From Luteimonas_C sp035250245 (lineage in GTDB: Bacteria; Pseudomonadota; Gammaproteobacteria; Xanthomonadales; Xanthomonadaceae): DNA of 64,000 bases. Under the pieces are notes generated by a model. The model made no database searches. It was given only the letters and a program-made list of their open reading frames with translations, and was not told where the DNA came from. The position numbers and the translations under genes are program-made. The DNA is taken from assembly GCA_035250245.1 (NCBI GenBank), contig DATFFH010000088.1, positions 77,870-141,869 on the forward strand. Direction: 5' to 3'. Below are positions 7,265 to 15,603 of the stretch, piece by piece (positions within the stretch are counted from its first letter, which is position 1; each line of letters begins with the position of its first letter).

Positions 7265-8962
7265 TTAGCTGCTGCGCAAGCCCATATCGATCGCCTGCCA
7301 GGTGCCGCGATCCAGATTGCGATCGGCGCCATCGGATATCTGCAGCAGCGTTTTGGTGAAATTGGTCGTCTCGCCCATCTGGCTGCGGACCAAGCCGACT
7401 GCGAACTGTATGCCGCTGTCGACCGGCTTGCCGGTTTCGTCGTACGCCATGATCGCGGGCCTGCTCGACCCGCCGAAGGTATCGCCGGCGGCGCGGGTCT
7501 GGCGCATGAACGACTGCATCTGCGCTTCGGTCATGGTCACGGTGACGGTTTTTCCGGCAGTCGCGGCGCCTTGCTCGGAAGCGCCGCCGGAGGCCACCCA
7601 ATTCAACTGTTCGGCTTGGTTGGCGTCGGGCTTCAGCTTGAACTGGTAGGTGCGCTCGGAAAGGATCTCGTTGCCCTTCGTGTCGTAACGCTGGGTCAGG
7701 GTCATCGGCACGCCGCCGGCGTACTGCAGATCCATCGTCATCGAGTACGACCCGTCCGCATAGCTGGTCTTCACCCAGGTGCCGGTGTTCTGGCCGCCGG
7801 CGAAATCGGCCGAGAAGGGACCCAGCTCCACCTGCAAGCGAGTTTGCGAGGAGAAGTCGGTGCGCTCGAGCGACAGCACGTTGCTCACGCCCGGCGTTTC
7901 GTGCGCGACTTGGCCGGTGGCGACGAAGTGGGCGTAGGCCGCCTGGCCGTCCGGCTTGGTCAGGTCGAAATCGGCTACGCGCAATTGCGATTCGCCGATA
8001 TTGGTCTGCTTGCCCAAGGCGACGCGCAATCCGTCGATGCCTACGTTGGCGCTGGTGAACGCTTCCAATGCCTTGGTCGGACCCGTCATCACCCGAACCG
8101 TGCCGTCGCTGAGGCGCGTGGCGCTATAAGCGGTGCCTTCGGCTTGTTTGACGTTGGTGGTGCTGCCGATATAACGGAACGAGCCTTCCAGCATGGTCCC
8201 GGTGAAAGCCTGCTGATCCAGCACCACCGTGGCGCCCACGGGAATCTTGGTCGGATCGAACGGATTGATCTGTGCGGCCTCGGTGGCCGGCCGGTTCTCG
8301 CCCGGCAGAATCACCTTGTAGCGCGCACGCGCGCCGCCGCCGATCTGGACTTCCGCGCTGGCGCCGCCGCGGCCGCCCACATCGACGCTGCCGACCAGCC
8401 AGCCGCCGTTTTCGGACTCGAAGGTGACTTCGGTATTGCCGTTCTTGTTGGTCGCGCCCACCGTCCAGGCCGTTTCGCCGCGCAGGCCGAACTGCACACT
8501 GCGCCCGCTCGCCGGATCGATCCCGAACGGATTGCCGGATTTCGCGCTGGCCAGCTCGTGCTGCTGCTCCAGCGTCAGCTTCACGCTGCCGTCGCCGGGG
8601 TTGAAGGTGATGCCGCCTTTTTCGTTGCCTACGCGATATTCGCTGTTGGAAGACGGGAAGGTCGGATTGACCTCCGTCGACATCGGATCCTCCAGCACGC
8701 TTTGCGTCGCCGCCGGAATATTGAGCTGGTCGCCCGACCAGATCATTTCGCCGCCGTTCTCGACGGCATCGTGCCGCCGCGCCGCATCGTCGCTCCTGAA
8801 GATCTGCGGATTGGCGTCGCGGATCGCACTCGGTTGCACGCCGTAGCGGTCCGCGATCTCACGCAGGGTTTCGCCCGGCGCGACAGTATGCGTCTGTGGC
8901 CGGTCTTGCGGAGAGCCGATCGGACCGGTTCCGCCGCCGTCGACGTAAGCCATATTTGCCAT
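7265..8962 (-). CDS. LysM-domain protein of unknown function
   Basis: A 565-residue protein. Residues about 24-85 form a LysM module (THTVAPGETLREIADRYGV, then a WSGDQLNIP-type end), which in known proteins binds N-acetylglucosamine in peptidoglycan or chitin. The rest is rich in Gly, Thr and short beta-strand patterns with no catalytic motif I recognise. There is no signal peptide: the N-terminus is MANMAYVDGGGTGPIGS, so export would need another system such as type VI or lysis, or the protein acts inside. The minus-strand leader has an AGGAAGGAT Shine-Dalgarno-like run before ATG 8962. Similar LysM proteins without signal peptides are common in Lysobacter relatives. Function unknown. Confidence 0.8.
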   Translation of the reverse strand: MANMAYVDGGGTGPIGSPQDRPQTHTVAPGETLREIADRYGVQPSAIRDANPQIFRSDDAARRHDAVENGGEMIWSGDQLNIPAATQSVLEDPMSTEVNPTFPSSNSEYRVGNEKGGITFNPGDGSVKLTLEQQHELASAKSGNPFGIDPASGRSVQFGLRGETAWTVGATNKNGNTEVTFESENGGWLVGSVDVGGRGGASAEVQIGGGARARYKVILPGENRPATEAAQINPFDPTKIPVGATVVLDQQAFTGTMLEGSFRYIGSTTNVKQAEGTAYSATRLSDGTVRVMTGPTKALEAFTSANVGIDGLRVALGKQTNIGESQLRVADFDLTKPDGQAAYAHFVATGQVAHETPGVSNVLSLERTDFSSQTRLQVELGPFSADFAGGQNTGTWVKTSYADGSYSMTMDLQYAGGVPMTLTQRYDTKGNEILSERTYQFKLKPDANQAEQLNWVASGGASEQGAATAGKTVTVTMTEAQMQSFMRQTRAAGDTFGGSSRPAIMAYDETGKPVDSGIQFAVGLVRSQMGETTNFTKTLLQISDGADRNLDRGTWQAIDMGLRSS

Positions 8963-9156
8963 GGATGGATCCTTCCTTTTGTGACAGCCTCATGTCGGCC
9001 GACAGCCTAACTTCACACCGCGCCTGAACGAGGCTAGGGAAAACCCCAGATCGGTGACCAACGCATCGCTTGCGGTGACGAATCGGGCCTCGAACCGATT
9101 GGCGCCATCGATTCGCGCGGAAATTGGCTCGGTGCGACAGGCTTGATCGCGTCGAA

Positions 9157-9188
9157 ATAAAAACGCGCCGGGCCTCCACCCGGCGCGT
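9157..9188 (-). terminator. Intrinsic terminator (minus strand)
   Basis: On the minus strand a 10-bp GC-rich stem (ACGCGCCGGG pairing with CCCGGCGCGT, loop TGGAGG) is followed at once by TTTTTATTT. It lies upstream of the LysM gene in the same direction, so it cannot end that gene and must end a transcript arising between here and ahcY. No convincing gene is present there. The segment 8963-9156, between it and the LysM start, shows nothing else apart from the LysM leader. Confidence 0.82.
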
Positions 9189-9330
9189 CGGCTTCCGCGC
9201 GCGATTCGCATTGCGAATCCCTCATTCGCACGGGCCGGAAGGCATCCGGCCGGAAGCTTTCCAAGCTTAGGCATGCGCCTTGGCCGGGGTCAGCTGGGGC
9301 TGACCCTCGTAAATCCTTGTTCCACAAGAC
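9157..9330 (-). ncRNA. Candidate structured small RNA ending in an intrinsic terminator
   Basis: Reading the minus strand from about 9330 to 9157 gives a chain of hairpins: CTTGT/ACAAG (9316-9328), GGGTCAG/CTGACCC with a 6-nt loop (9287-9306), GGCCGGA/TCCGGCC with a 5-nt loop (9233-9251), ATTCGC/GCGAAT (9204-9218), then the GC-rich terminator. Five successive stems and a T-tract in 175 bases without a recognised gene suggest a free-standing RNA. The 5' end is a guess, and I assign no known family. A 37-codon frame (ATG near 9380 to TAA near 9267) overlaps the region but has no ribosome binding site. Confidence 0.4.
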
Positions 9331-9413
9331 TGAATGGGCGAAATCGGCGGCTCGGGCGTGGCCTGGACATATCCTTTCATCGCGAGGAAGCGATAAAATG
9401 GCGGCCTGCCCCG

Positions 9414-9525
9414 CCGAGGGGCGCTGCGACTGTACGCGGGTCCTTCCGCAAAAGCCCGCACATCCATGTGCGGGGATTTAAAAAGTACAGCCAGGCTCGG
9501 CGCGGGTTTCGTAACAACGGCGCCC
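9414..9525 (+). promoter_or_regulatory. S-adenosylhomocysteine (SAH) riboswitch
   Basis: The leader matches the SAH riboswitch consensus. The 5' core CCGAGGGGCGCTGCGAC begins at 9414 and the 3' core GCCAGGCTCGG ends at 9500. P1 pairs CCGAG (9414-9418) with CTCGG (9496-9500), and P2 pairs CTGTAC (9430-9435) with GTACAG (9485-9490). A 9-bp internal hairpin lies at 9455-9474 (CCCGCACAT/ATGTGCGGG). The pseudoknot pairs GGGCGC (9419-9424) with GCGCCC (9520-9525). In this class SAH binding switches on the downstream gene, here ahcY, 47 bases on. A GATAAAAT run at 9392-9399 is a plausible -10 box. Confidence 0.95.
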
Positions 9526-9571
9526 GTTAATGCGAATCCGTCATCCGGATTCCCAACAACGGAGCAAAACC

Positions 9572-11002
9572 ATGAACGCTGTCGTCAAGACCTTCTCCAC
9601 CGAAGGCGATTACAAAGTCGCCGACATCTCGCTGGCCGATTGGGGCCGCAAGGAAATCGACATCGCCGAGCACGAGATGCCGGGCCTGATGTCGATCCGC
9701 AAGAAGCACGCCGCCGCCAAGCCGCTGAAGGGCGTGCGCGTCACCGGTTCGCTGCACATGACGATCCAGACCGCGGTGCTGATCGAGACGCTGAAGGACA
9801 TCGGCGCCGACGTGCGCTGGGCTTCGTGCAACATCTTCTCCACGCAGGACCACGCCGCCGCCGCGATCGCCGCGTCCGGCACGCCGGTGTTCGCGTGGAA
9901 GGGCGAGTCGCTGGAAGAGTATTGGGATTGCACGCTCGACGCGGTGACCTTCCCGGGCGGCAAGGGTCCGGAACTGGTCGTCGACGACGGCGGCGACGTG
10001 ACCCTGCTGATCCACAAGGGCTACGAGCTGGAACAAGGTTCGAAGTGGGTCGACGAGCCGGCTTCCTCGCACGAGGAAGGCGTCATCAAGAACCTGCTCA
10101 AGCGCGTCGCCAAGGAGCGCCCTGGTTTCTGGACCAACGTGGTCAAGGACTGGAAGGGCGTGTCGGAAGAGACCACCACCGGCGTGCACCGCCTGTACCA
10201 GATCGCCGAACAGGGCAAGCTGCTGGTGCCCGCGATCAACGTCAACGACTCGGTCACCAAGTCCAAGTTCGACAATCTGTACGGCTGCCGCGAATCGCTG
10301 GCCGACGGCCTGAAGCGGGCGATGGACGTGATGCTGGCCGGCAAGGTCGCGGTCGTGTGCGGCTACGGCGACGTCGGCAAGGGTTCGGCGCACTCGCTGC
10401 GCGCTTACGGCGCGCGCGTGATCGTCACCGAGATCGACCCGATCTGCGCGCTGCAGGCCGCGATGGAAGGCTATGAGGTCGCCACCGTCGAGGACACCCT
10501 CGGCACCGCCGACATCTACGTCACCACCACCGGCAACAAAGACGTGCTGACCCTCAAGCATATGCAGTCGATGAAGAACCAGGCCATCGTCTGCAACATC
10601 GGCCACTTCGACAACGAAATCCAGGTCGACGCGCTGAACGCTTCCGGCGCCAAGAAGATCAACATCAAGCCGCAGGTGGACAAGTACGTGATCAAGCCGG
10701 GCCAGGAAATCTTCCTGCTGGCCGAAGGCCGCCTGGTGAACCTGGGCTGCGCCACCGGCCACCCGAGCTTCGTCATGTCGAACTCGTTCTCGAACCAGAC
10801 GCTCGCCCAGATCGACCTGTGGGCGAACAAGGACAAGTACGAGAAGACCGTGTATCGCCTACCCAAGGAACTGGACGAGGAAGTCGCGCGACTGCACCTG
10901 GAAAAGATCGGCGTGAAGCTGACCAAGCTCACCAAAGAACAGGCCGACTATCTGGGCGTGGCGGTGGAAGGTCCGTACAAGCCGGATCATTACCGCTACT
11001 AA
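9572..11002 (+). CDS. ahcY: Adenosylhomocysteinase (SAH hydrolase)
   Basis: A 476-residue NAD-dependent enzyme that splits S-adenosylhomocysteine into adenosine and homocysteine, relieving product inhibition of methyltransferases. The NAD-binding GYGDVGKG is at residues 264-271, and the protein ends in the conserved KPDHYRY tail (470-476) that completes the partner subunit's cofactor site. Length matches the longer proteobacterial form with the extra helical insert. ATG 9572 has GGAG at 9561-9564 as ribosome binding site. Expression should rise with SAH through the riboswitch directly upstream. metF follows after a repeat pair. Confidence 0.98.
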   Translation: MNAVVKTFSTEGDYKVADISLADWGRKEIDIAEHEMPGLMSIRKKHAAAKPLKGVRVTGSLHMTIQTAVLIETLKDIGADVRWASCNIFSTQDHAAAAIAASGTPVFAWKGESLEEYWDCTLDAVTFPGGKGPELVVDDGGDVTLLIHKGYELEQGSKWVDEPASSHEEGVIKNLLKRVAKERPGFWTNVVKDWKGVSEETTTGVHRLYQIAEQGKLLVPAINVNDSVTKSKFDNLYGCRESLADGLKRAMDVMLAGKVAVVCGYGDVGKGSAHSLRAYGARVIVTEIDPICALQAAMEGYEVATVEDTLGTADIYVTTTGNKDVLTLKHMQSMKNQAIVCNIGHFDNEIQVDALNASGAKKINIKPQVDKYVIKPGQEIFLLAEGRLVNLGCATGHPSFVMSNSFSNQTLAQIDLWANKDKYEKTVYRLPKELDEEVARLHLEKIGVKLTKLTKEQADYLGVAVEGPYKPDHYRY

Positions 11003-11013
11003 GCTCTAAAGCC

Positions 11014-11108
11014 GTCATCCCCGCGAAAGCGGGGATCCAGCGCCTTATGCCGTTCCACGACGAAGCGAGAGCCAAGTCACTGGATTCCCGCTTACGCGGG
11101 AATGACGG
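11014..11108. repeat. Interspersed inverted repeat (GTCATCCCCGCGAAAGCGGGGATCC type)
   Basis: Outer arms CGTCATCCCCGCGAAAGCGG and its near-complement ending in GCGGGAATGACGG flank about 45 unrelated bases; each arm is itself a hairpin. It lies between ahcY and metF. A degenerate relative is at 58637-58695. Confidence 0.85.
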
Positions 11109-11156
11109 CTAAAAGCAATGCGATCCGGCCTCGGCCGGATCGTCCCGGAGCAAGCG

Positions 11157-11984
11157 ATGCAAACCCCGATCAGCTTCGAGTTCTTTCCGCCCAAGACCGA
11201 CGAGCAGCGCGAGCAGCTCGACAAGGTCGCCGTACGGTTGAAGAAACTCACGCCCGAATACGTGTCCTGCACTTTCGGCGCCGGCGGCTCCACGCTCGAC
11301 TACACGCCCGAAACAGTGCAGCGTTTGCACTATACCCACGGCCTGGACGCCGCGCCGCATATCTCCTGCGTTGGCGGCACCCGCGCCGAGTTGGGCGCGC
11401 TGCTGCAACGCTACAAGGACATGGGCTGCCGCCGCATCGTCGCGCTGCGCGGCGACCTGCCTTCGGGCATGGGCCACACCGGCGATTTCCGCTACGCCAC
11501 CGATCTGGTCGAATTCATCCGCCGCGAGCACGACGGCTTCTTCCACATCGAAGTGGGCTGCTATCCGGAAACGCATCCGCAATCCGAGCATGCGATGGCC
11601 GACCTTAAGCATTTCAAGGCCAAGATCGATGCCGGCGCGGACGGTGCGATCACCCAATATTTCTACAACGCCGACGCGTTTTTCCGCTTCGTCGACGACG
11701 CGCGCAAGCTGGGCGTGACGGTGCCGATCGTGCCGGGGATCATGCCGATCTCCAACTTCTCCCAGCTGCGCCGCTTCTCGGAAACCTGCGGCGCGGAAAT
11801 TCCGCGCTGGATCGGCAAGCGCATGCTGGCCTACGGCGACGACGTGGAAAGCATCCGCGAGTTCGCCGCCGATTTCGTCGCCGGGCTGTGCCGGCGCCTG
11901 GTCGAAGGCGGCGCGCCCGCGCTGCATTTCTACACGCTGAATCTGTCCAAGCCGACGCTGAGCGTCCTGTCCCGCCTCGGCTGA
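11157..11984 (+). CDS. metF: Methylenetetrahydrofolate reductase
   Basis: A 275-residue FAD enzyme that reduces 5,10-methylene-THF to 5-methyl-THF, the methyl donor for homocysteine remethylation. The N-terminus has the family mark SFEFFPPK (residues 6-13). Conserved ALRGD, YPETHPQS and ITQYFYN segments follow, typical of the TIM barrel that binds FAD and folate. I chose ATG 11157, preceded by CGGAG at 11146-11150, over an upstream in-frame ATG at 11118 whose extension is not family-like. It completes the metK-ahcY-metF block. A REP pair follows directly. Confidence 0.96.
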   Translation: MQTPISFEFFPPKTDEQREQLDKVAVRLKKLTPEYVSCTFGAGGSTLDYTPETVQRLHYTHGLDAAPHISCVGGTRAELGALLQRYKDMGCRRIVALRGDLPSGMGHTGDFRYATDLVEFIRREHDGFFHIEVGCYPETHPQSEHAMADLKHFKAKIDAGADGAITQYFYNADAFFRFVDDARKLGVTVPIVPGIMPISNFSQLRRFSETCGAEIPRWIGKRMLAYGDDVESIREFAADFVAGLCRRLVEGGAPALHFYTLNLSKPTLSVLSRLG

Positions 11985-11994
11985 ACCGCTTTTC

Positions 11995-12085
11995 GTAGGA
12001 GCGGCTTTAGCCGCGAGCTCTTTCCTTCAAATCGCGGCATCGCTGCGATTTCGAAGAGAAAGCTCGCGGCTAAAGCCGCTCCTAC
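11995..12085. repeat. GTAG-type REP pair (family A, GAGCGGCTTTAGCCGC)
   Basis: GTAGGAGCGGCTTTAGCCGC followed by GAGCTC, then about 40 spacer bases and the inverted copy ending in CTAC. It begins 11 bases after the metF stop. The spacer also carries an inverted repeat (AAATCGC.GCGATTT). Confidence 0.9.
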
Positions 12086-12149
12086 GAAAAGCAAGCCTTC
12101 GGGGCGTTGCGCACTTCCCGCCGACCCGGGCGAACGTTAGTCTGCTGCG

Positions 12150-12809
12150 ATGTCCGCCTTCCCTTTCCGCTATCTCATCCTGGCGCTGCTGGCCGCAGCC
12201 GCCTGGTGGCCGGCGCACGGCGCCGCGCAAGTGCGGCGCTGCACGGGCCCGGACGGCAATGCGGTCTATACCGACCGCCCTTGCGAATACATCGGCGCGG
12301 TCGAACGCGTCCCGCACGCGCAGGCGGGGCAGAGCATGAACTCGCGCCGCTACGGCGGCTGCGCGCGCAACATCCGCGACTTGGTCTACGAGATCACCGC
12401 GGCCTTCGACGCCCGCGATCCGAATCGCCTGGCCGGCGCGGTGCATTGGGCGGGCATGTCCACCCGCACCGCTTATGGCCTCATGGGCCGGCTGGACGCA
12501 TTGGCCAAACGGCCGCTGATCGACATCGTGCCGGTCTATGCGCGGGTCTATGCGCCCGAGCCGGCGCTCGCCGCCGACGCCGCGGGCGACGTTTCCGTGC
12601 CTTTCAGTCTCGAAGGCCACGGTCAGGATGTCCCCGGCGAAGCAGTACCTGCGCCAGCATCGGACCCCGATTACTACCCGCAGCAAACCGTACGCCGCGG
12701 CCCGCCGATCGCGCTACGCATCGAGCAGACGTTAGGCGACGGCGCCACACCGTCGCGCAGCGTGTTCGGCCTGCAGCGGCATATGGGCTGCTGGTGGATC
12801 CGCCTTTGA
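12150..12809 (+). CDS. Secreted DUF4124-like hypothetical protein
   Basis: A 219-residue exported protein. Residues 1-26 are a signal peptide (SAFPFRYLILALLAAAAWW..., cleavage near AHGAAQ). A short DUF4124-like module follows: VRRCTGPDGNAVYTDRPCEY, with two cysteines likely to pair in the periplasm. The remainder (about 60-219) has no recognised domain and ends with LQRHMGCWWIRL. It is a stand-alone gene flanked on both sides by family A REP pairs. Function unknown; DUF4124 modules occur widely in short periplasmic proteins of this group. Confidence 0.8.
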   Translation: MSAFPFRYLILALLAAAAWWPAHGAAQVRRCTGPDGNAVYTDRPCEYIGAVERVPHAQAGQSMNSRRYGGCARNIRDLVYEITAAFDARDPNRLAGAVHWAGMSTRTAYGLMGRLDALAKRPLIDIVPVYARVYAPEPALAADAAGDVSVPFSLEGHGQDVPGEAVPAPASDPDYYPQQTVRRGPPIALRIEQTLGDGATPSRSVFGLQRHMGCWWIRL

Positions 12810-12822
12810 GCGTTTGTTTTTT

Positions 12823-12910
12823 GTAGGAGCGGCTTTAGCCGCGAGCTTATTGCGGCAAATCGCTGCATCGCCGTGCCTGCGGGAAAGCTCGCGGCTAAAG
12901 CCGCTCCTAC
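12823..12910. repeat. GTAG-type REP pair (family A)
   Basis: GTAGGAGCGGCTTTAGCCGC, a spacer of about 40 bases, then the inverted copy ending in CTAC. It lies between the DUF4124-like gene and ilvE. Confidence 0.9.
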
Positions 12911-12992
12911 AAAAAAGCGGGTTCGGCACGGGCGGGAATCGCCGGCTTCGGGCACAATATCGGGCTCGCATTGCGCTTTCTCGGAGCCTCGC

Positions 12993-13907
12993 ATGGCCGC
13001 TTATCCCGATTGGATCTGGCACAACGGCAAGATCAAGCCCTGGGCCGAAGCGACCACGCACGTCATGTCGCATGTGGTGCACTACGGATCCTCAGTGTTC
13101 GAAGGCATCCGCTGTTATCAAACCAACAACGGGCCGGCCATCTTTCGCCTGACCGACCACAACACGCGCCTGTTCGCCTCGGCCAAGATCTACGACATGG
13201 CCATGCCGTACACGGTGGAGCAGATCAACCAGGCCTGCCGCGACGTGCTGAAGGCGAACGATTACGCCACCGACTATCTGCGTCCGGTCGCCTACCGCGG
13301 CCTGGGCGGTTTCGGTTTATCGGCCGACACGCCGACCGATGTGGCCGTGGCGACCTGGAAAATGGGCCAATACCTGGGCGCCAGCGTGCTCGAGCAAGGC
13401 ATCGACGCTTGCGTGTCCAGTTGGCAACGCTTCGCGCCGAACACGATTCCGGCCGGCGCCAAGGCCGGCGGCAATTACCTGTCCGGCCAGCTGGTCGCAC
13501 GCGAAGCGCGGCGGCTCGGCTTCGGCGAAGGCATCGCGCTGGCGTCCACGGGACTGCTCAGCGAAGGCGCGGGCGAAAACCTGTTCCTGGTGTTCGACGG
13601 CGCCCTGCACACCACGCCGGTCAGCGCCGCCCTGCTCAACGGCATCACCCGCAACACCCTGATCACGCTGGCGCGCGACGCGGGCATCGACGTGATCGAG
13701 CGCGACCTGCCGCGCGAATACCTGTACCTGTGCGATGAGCTGTTCATGTGCGGCACCGCCGCCGAGATCACCCCGATCCGTTCGGTCGACGGCCGCCAGG
13801 TCGGCACGGGCAAACCGGGGCCGGTCACGAAGCAGATGCAGGCATTGTTCTTCGGCCTGTTCGACGGCAAGACGCCGGACAAATACGGCTGGCTCGAACC
13901 GGCGTGA
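12993..13907 (+). CDS. ilvE: Branched-chain amino acid aminotransferase
   Basis: A 304-residue fold-type IV PLP enzyme that makes leucine, isoleucine and valine from their 2-oxo acids using glutamate. The PLP lysine is Lys157 in GAKAGGNYLSG. Other family marks are VHYGSSVFEG (about 29-38), RPVAYRG (about 95), STGLLSEGAGENLF (about 184-197) and FMCGTAAEITPI (about 250). ATG 12993 gives the normal family start (MAAYPDWIWHNGKIKPW); the longer in-frame extension is repeat-derived. It stands alone, followed by tandemly duplicated palindromic DNA. Confidence 0.96.
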   Translation: MAAYPDWIWHNGKIKPWAEATTHVMSHVVHYGSSVFEGIRCYQTNNGPAIFRLTDHNTRLFASAKIYDMAMPYTVEQINQACRDVLKANDYATDYLRPVAYRGLGGFGLSADTPTDVAVATWKMGQYLGASVLEQGIDACVSSWQRFAPNTIPAGAKAGGNYLSGQLVAREARRLGFGEGIALASTGLLSEGAGENLFLVFDGALHTTPVSAALLNGITRNTLITLARDAGIDVIERDLPREYLYLCDELFMCGTAAEITPIRSVDGRQVGTGKPGPVTKQMQALFFGLFDGKTPDKYGWLEPA

Positions 13908-13911
13908 ACGT

Positions 13912-14286
13912 AGGGTGGGCCTTGGCCCACCATTGCCATCGTTCGATAGCGACGAACAAAAAGCGAAGCGACCATCGCACTCTGCGATGCCGGTTGTGTA
14001 TCAGCGTTTTTGTTTCGCCTTTTGTTCGTCGCGAACGGAAGCATGGCGATGGTGGGCCAAGGCCCACCCTACGCGTTGCGCGACGCAGCGAAAGTAAACG
14101 CAGGGTGGGCTTTAGCCCACCATCGCCATCAATCGATGGCGACGAGCAAAAGGGCGAAGCGACCATCGCACTCTGCGATGCCGGTTTTGTATCAGCGTTT
14201 TTGTTTCGCCTTTTGTTCGTCGCGAACGGAAGCATGGCGATGGTGGGCCAAGGCCCACCCTACGCGTTGCGCGACGCAGCGAAAGT
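13912..14286. repeat. Tandem duplication of about 190 bp containing GGGTGGGC palindromes and the 3' end of the histidine kinase gene
   Basis: Two near-identical units, 13912-14095 and 14102-14286, offset by 190-191 bases. Each starts with a GGGTGGGC..GCCCACC palindrome, includes ACCATCGCACTCTGCGATG and ends with GTGGGCCAAGGCCCACCC followed by CTACGCGTTGCGCGACGCAG. That last segment is the reverse complement of the final codons and TAG stop of the histidine kinase gene (14260), so unit 1 holds a relic copy of the gene's 3' end. The stop codon itself lies in the GTAG of the repeat. This fills the 352-base gap after ilvE. Confidence 0.88.
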
Positions 14287-15603
14287 CAGCGTGGCCACAA
14301 CGCCTCGCTCTTCGCCCGGCACCACCCGCACCTGCCAGCCGTACAAGGCGCACAGGCGCCGCACGATCGACAGACCGATGCCGCCGCCCTGCGAATGCTC
14401 GGCGTGGGAACCGCGATAACCGCGTTCGAACAGCCGCGCTGCATCTTCGACGCTCAAGCCCGGGCCCGAATCGATCACTTCGACCGACTTGTCTTCGGGA
14501 TGCAGGCGCACGATCACTTCGCCCGACGTGGTGTACTTGACCGCGTTGCCGATCAGGTTGCCCAAGGCCACGTTCACTGCCGCTTCCGGCGCGTCCACGG
14601 TCAATCCGCGTTCGCCTTCCATCAGCAGTTCGAGCGGTTTGCCGCCCAACTGACTCCGATGCGCGTCGAGCAGTTGCTCCGACACCTTGACCACGTCGGT
14701 CGCGCCGTGGCCGCGTTCGTTGCGCGACAGCAGCAGCAAGGCGCTGATCAGGTCCGTGCATTGCTGCTCTGCGCGCTGGATGCGCTGCAGGCGCGCGCGG
14801 GTCTTCTCGTCCAGCTCCGGCTTGGACAGCAGCAATTCCACCGCGCCTTTGATCACCGCGAGCGGCGTGCGCAATTCGTGGCTGACGTCGGCGTTGAATT
14901 CGCGGTCGCGCTGCACCACTTCGGTCAGGCGCGCGGCGTAATCGTCCAGCGCTTCGGCCAGCTGGCCGACTTCGTCGTCCGGGAAATGCGCGGCCAGCGC
15001 TTCGGGCTGCGCCTCGCTGCCGGAGGCCTGCAAACGCCGCGCCAGTTCCGACACCGGGCTCATCACGCGCGAGGCCGCCCACAGGCCGACCACCAGCGAC
15101 AGCAGCGTGAAGAAGATCACCGAGCTGTAGATGGCGCGGTTGAACTGCTCTTCGCTGCGGATGGCCTGGGTCATGTCGTAGGCCAGGAAGAACCACTCGT
15201 CCGGCGTCTTGCGCACCGCCAGCTTGTAGGCGAACGGACTGCCGTCCTCGTTCCTGCCCTGGATGCTGTGGATGCCGTCGGACAGTGCGTACCACTCCGG
15301 CTGCTCGACCCTCAATTCGTCGAAGCGGTCCTTCTTCACCACCCGGCCCAGCATCTGCTGCACGCCGAATTCGGGTTTCTTGTTGGGGTCGCTGAAGTAC
15401 TGGCGCGCGTATTCGTCGATGTTGCGGTTCATCACGTCTTCGACCAGCGAGTTCTCGACCCGCGTACGGGTCCAGTTGGTCGCGAACGCGAACAGCGCGG
15501 TCAGGCCGAAGCCCAACAGCACGAACGAGAGGATGATGCGGCTGCGCAGCCGCCGCCGGTAGCGCGAAACCCTTCGCGCGGGCGCGGGGTCAGTTGCCGG
15601 CAT
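14260..15603 (-). CDS. Two-component sensor histidine kinase
   Basis: A 447-residue inner-membrane kinase. TM1 is about residues 23-45 and TM2 about 165-187, enclosing a periplasmic sensor of about 120 residues. A HAMP-like linker follows (SRVMSPVSELARRL), then the HisKA domain with DVSHELRTP, the phospho-acceptor being His242. The ATPase domain shows the N box (NLIGNAVKYT), G1 (DSGPGL), the F-box region (LFERGYRG) and G2 (GGGIGLSI). It starts at ATG 15603 within the end of the response regulator gene (14-base overlap), so the pair is one operon. Its last residues are encoded by the repeat duplicated next door. Signal unknown. Confidence 0.92.
   Translation of the reverse strand: MPATDPAPARRVSRYRRRLRSRIILSFVLLGFGLTALFAFATNWTRTRVENSLVEDVMNRNIDEYARQYFSDPNKKPEFGVQQMLGRVVKKDRFDELRVEQPEWYALSDGIHSIQGRNEDGSPFAYKLAVRKTPDEWFFLAYDMTQAIRSEEQFNRAIYSSVIFFTLLSLVVGLWAASRVMSPVSELARRLQASGSEAQPEALAAHFPDDEVGQLAEALDDYAARLTEVVQRDREFNADVSHELRTPLAVIKGAVELLLSKPELDEKTRARLQRIQRAEQQCTDLISALLLLSRNERGHGATDVVKVSEQLLDAHRSQLGGKPLELLMEGERGLTVDAPEAAVNVALGNLIGNAVKYTTSGEVIVRLHPEDKSVEVIDSGPGLSVEDAARLFERGYRGSHAEHSQGGGIGLSIVRRLCALYGWQVRVVPGEERGVVATLTFAASRNA

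Noticed and set aside
9267..9380. 37-codon minus-strand frame as a small protein gene
   Set aside because: No Shine-Dalgarno, no signal or membrane segment, and the sequence is better explained by RNA hairpins and the terminator.
11995..12085. CRISPR-like or terminator reading of the family A palindromes
   Set aside because: Only two inverted copies with variable spacer and no direct-repeat array, and no T-tract; they are REP pairs.
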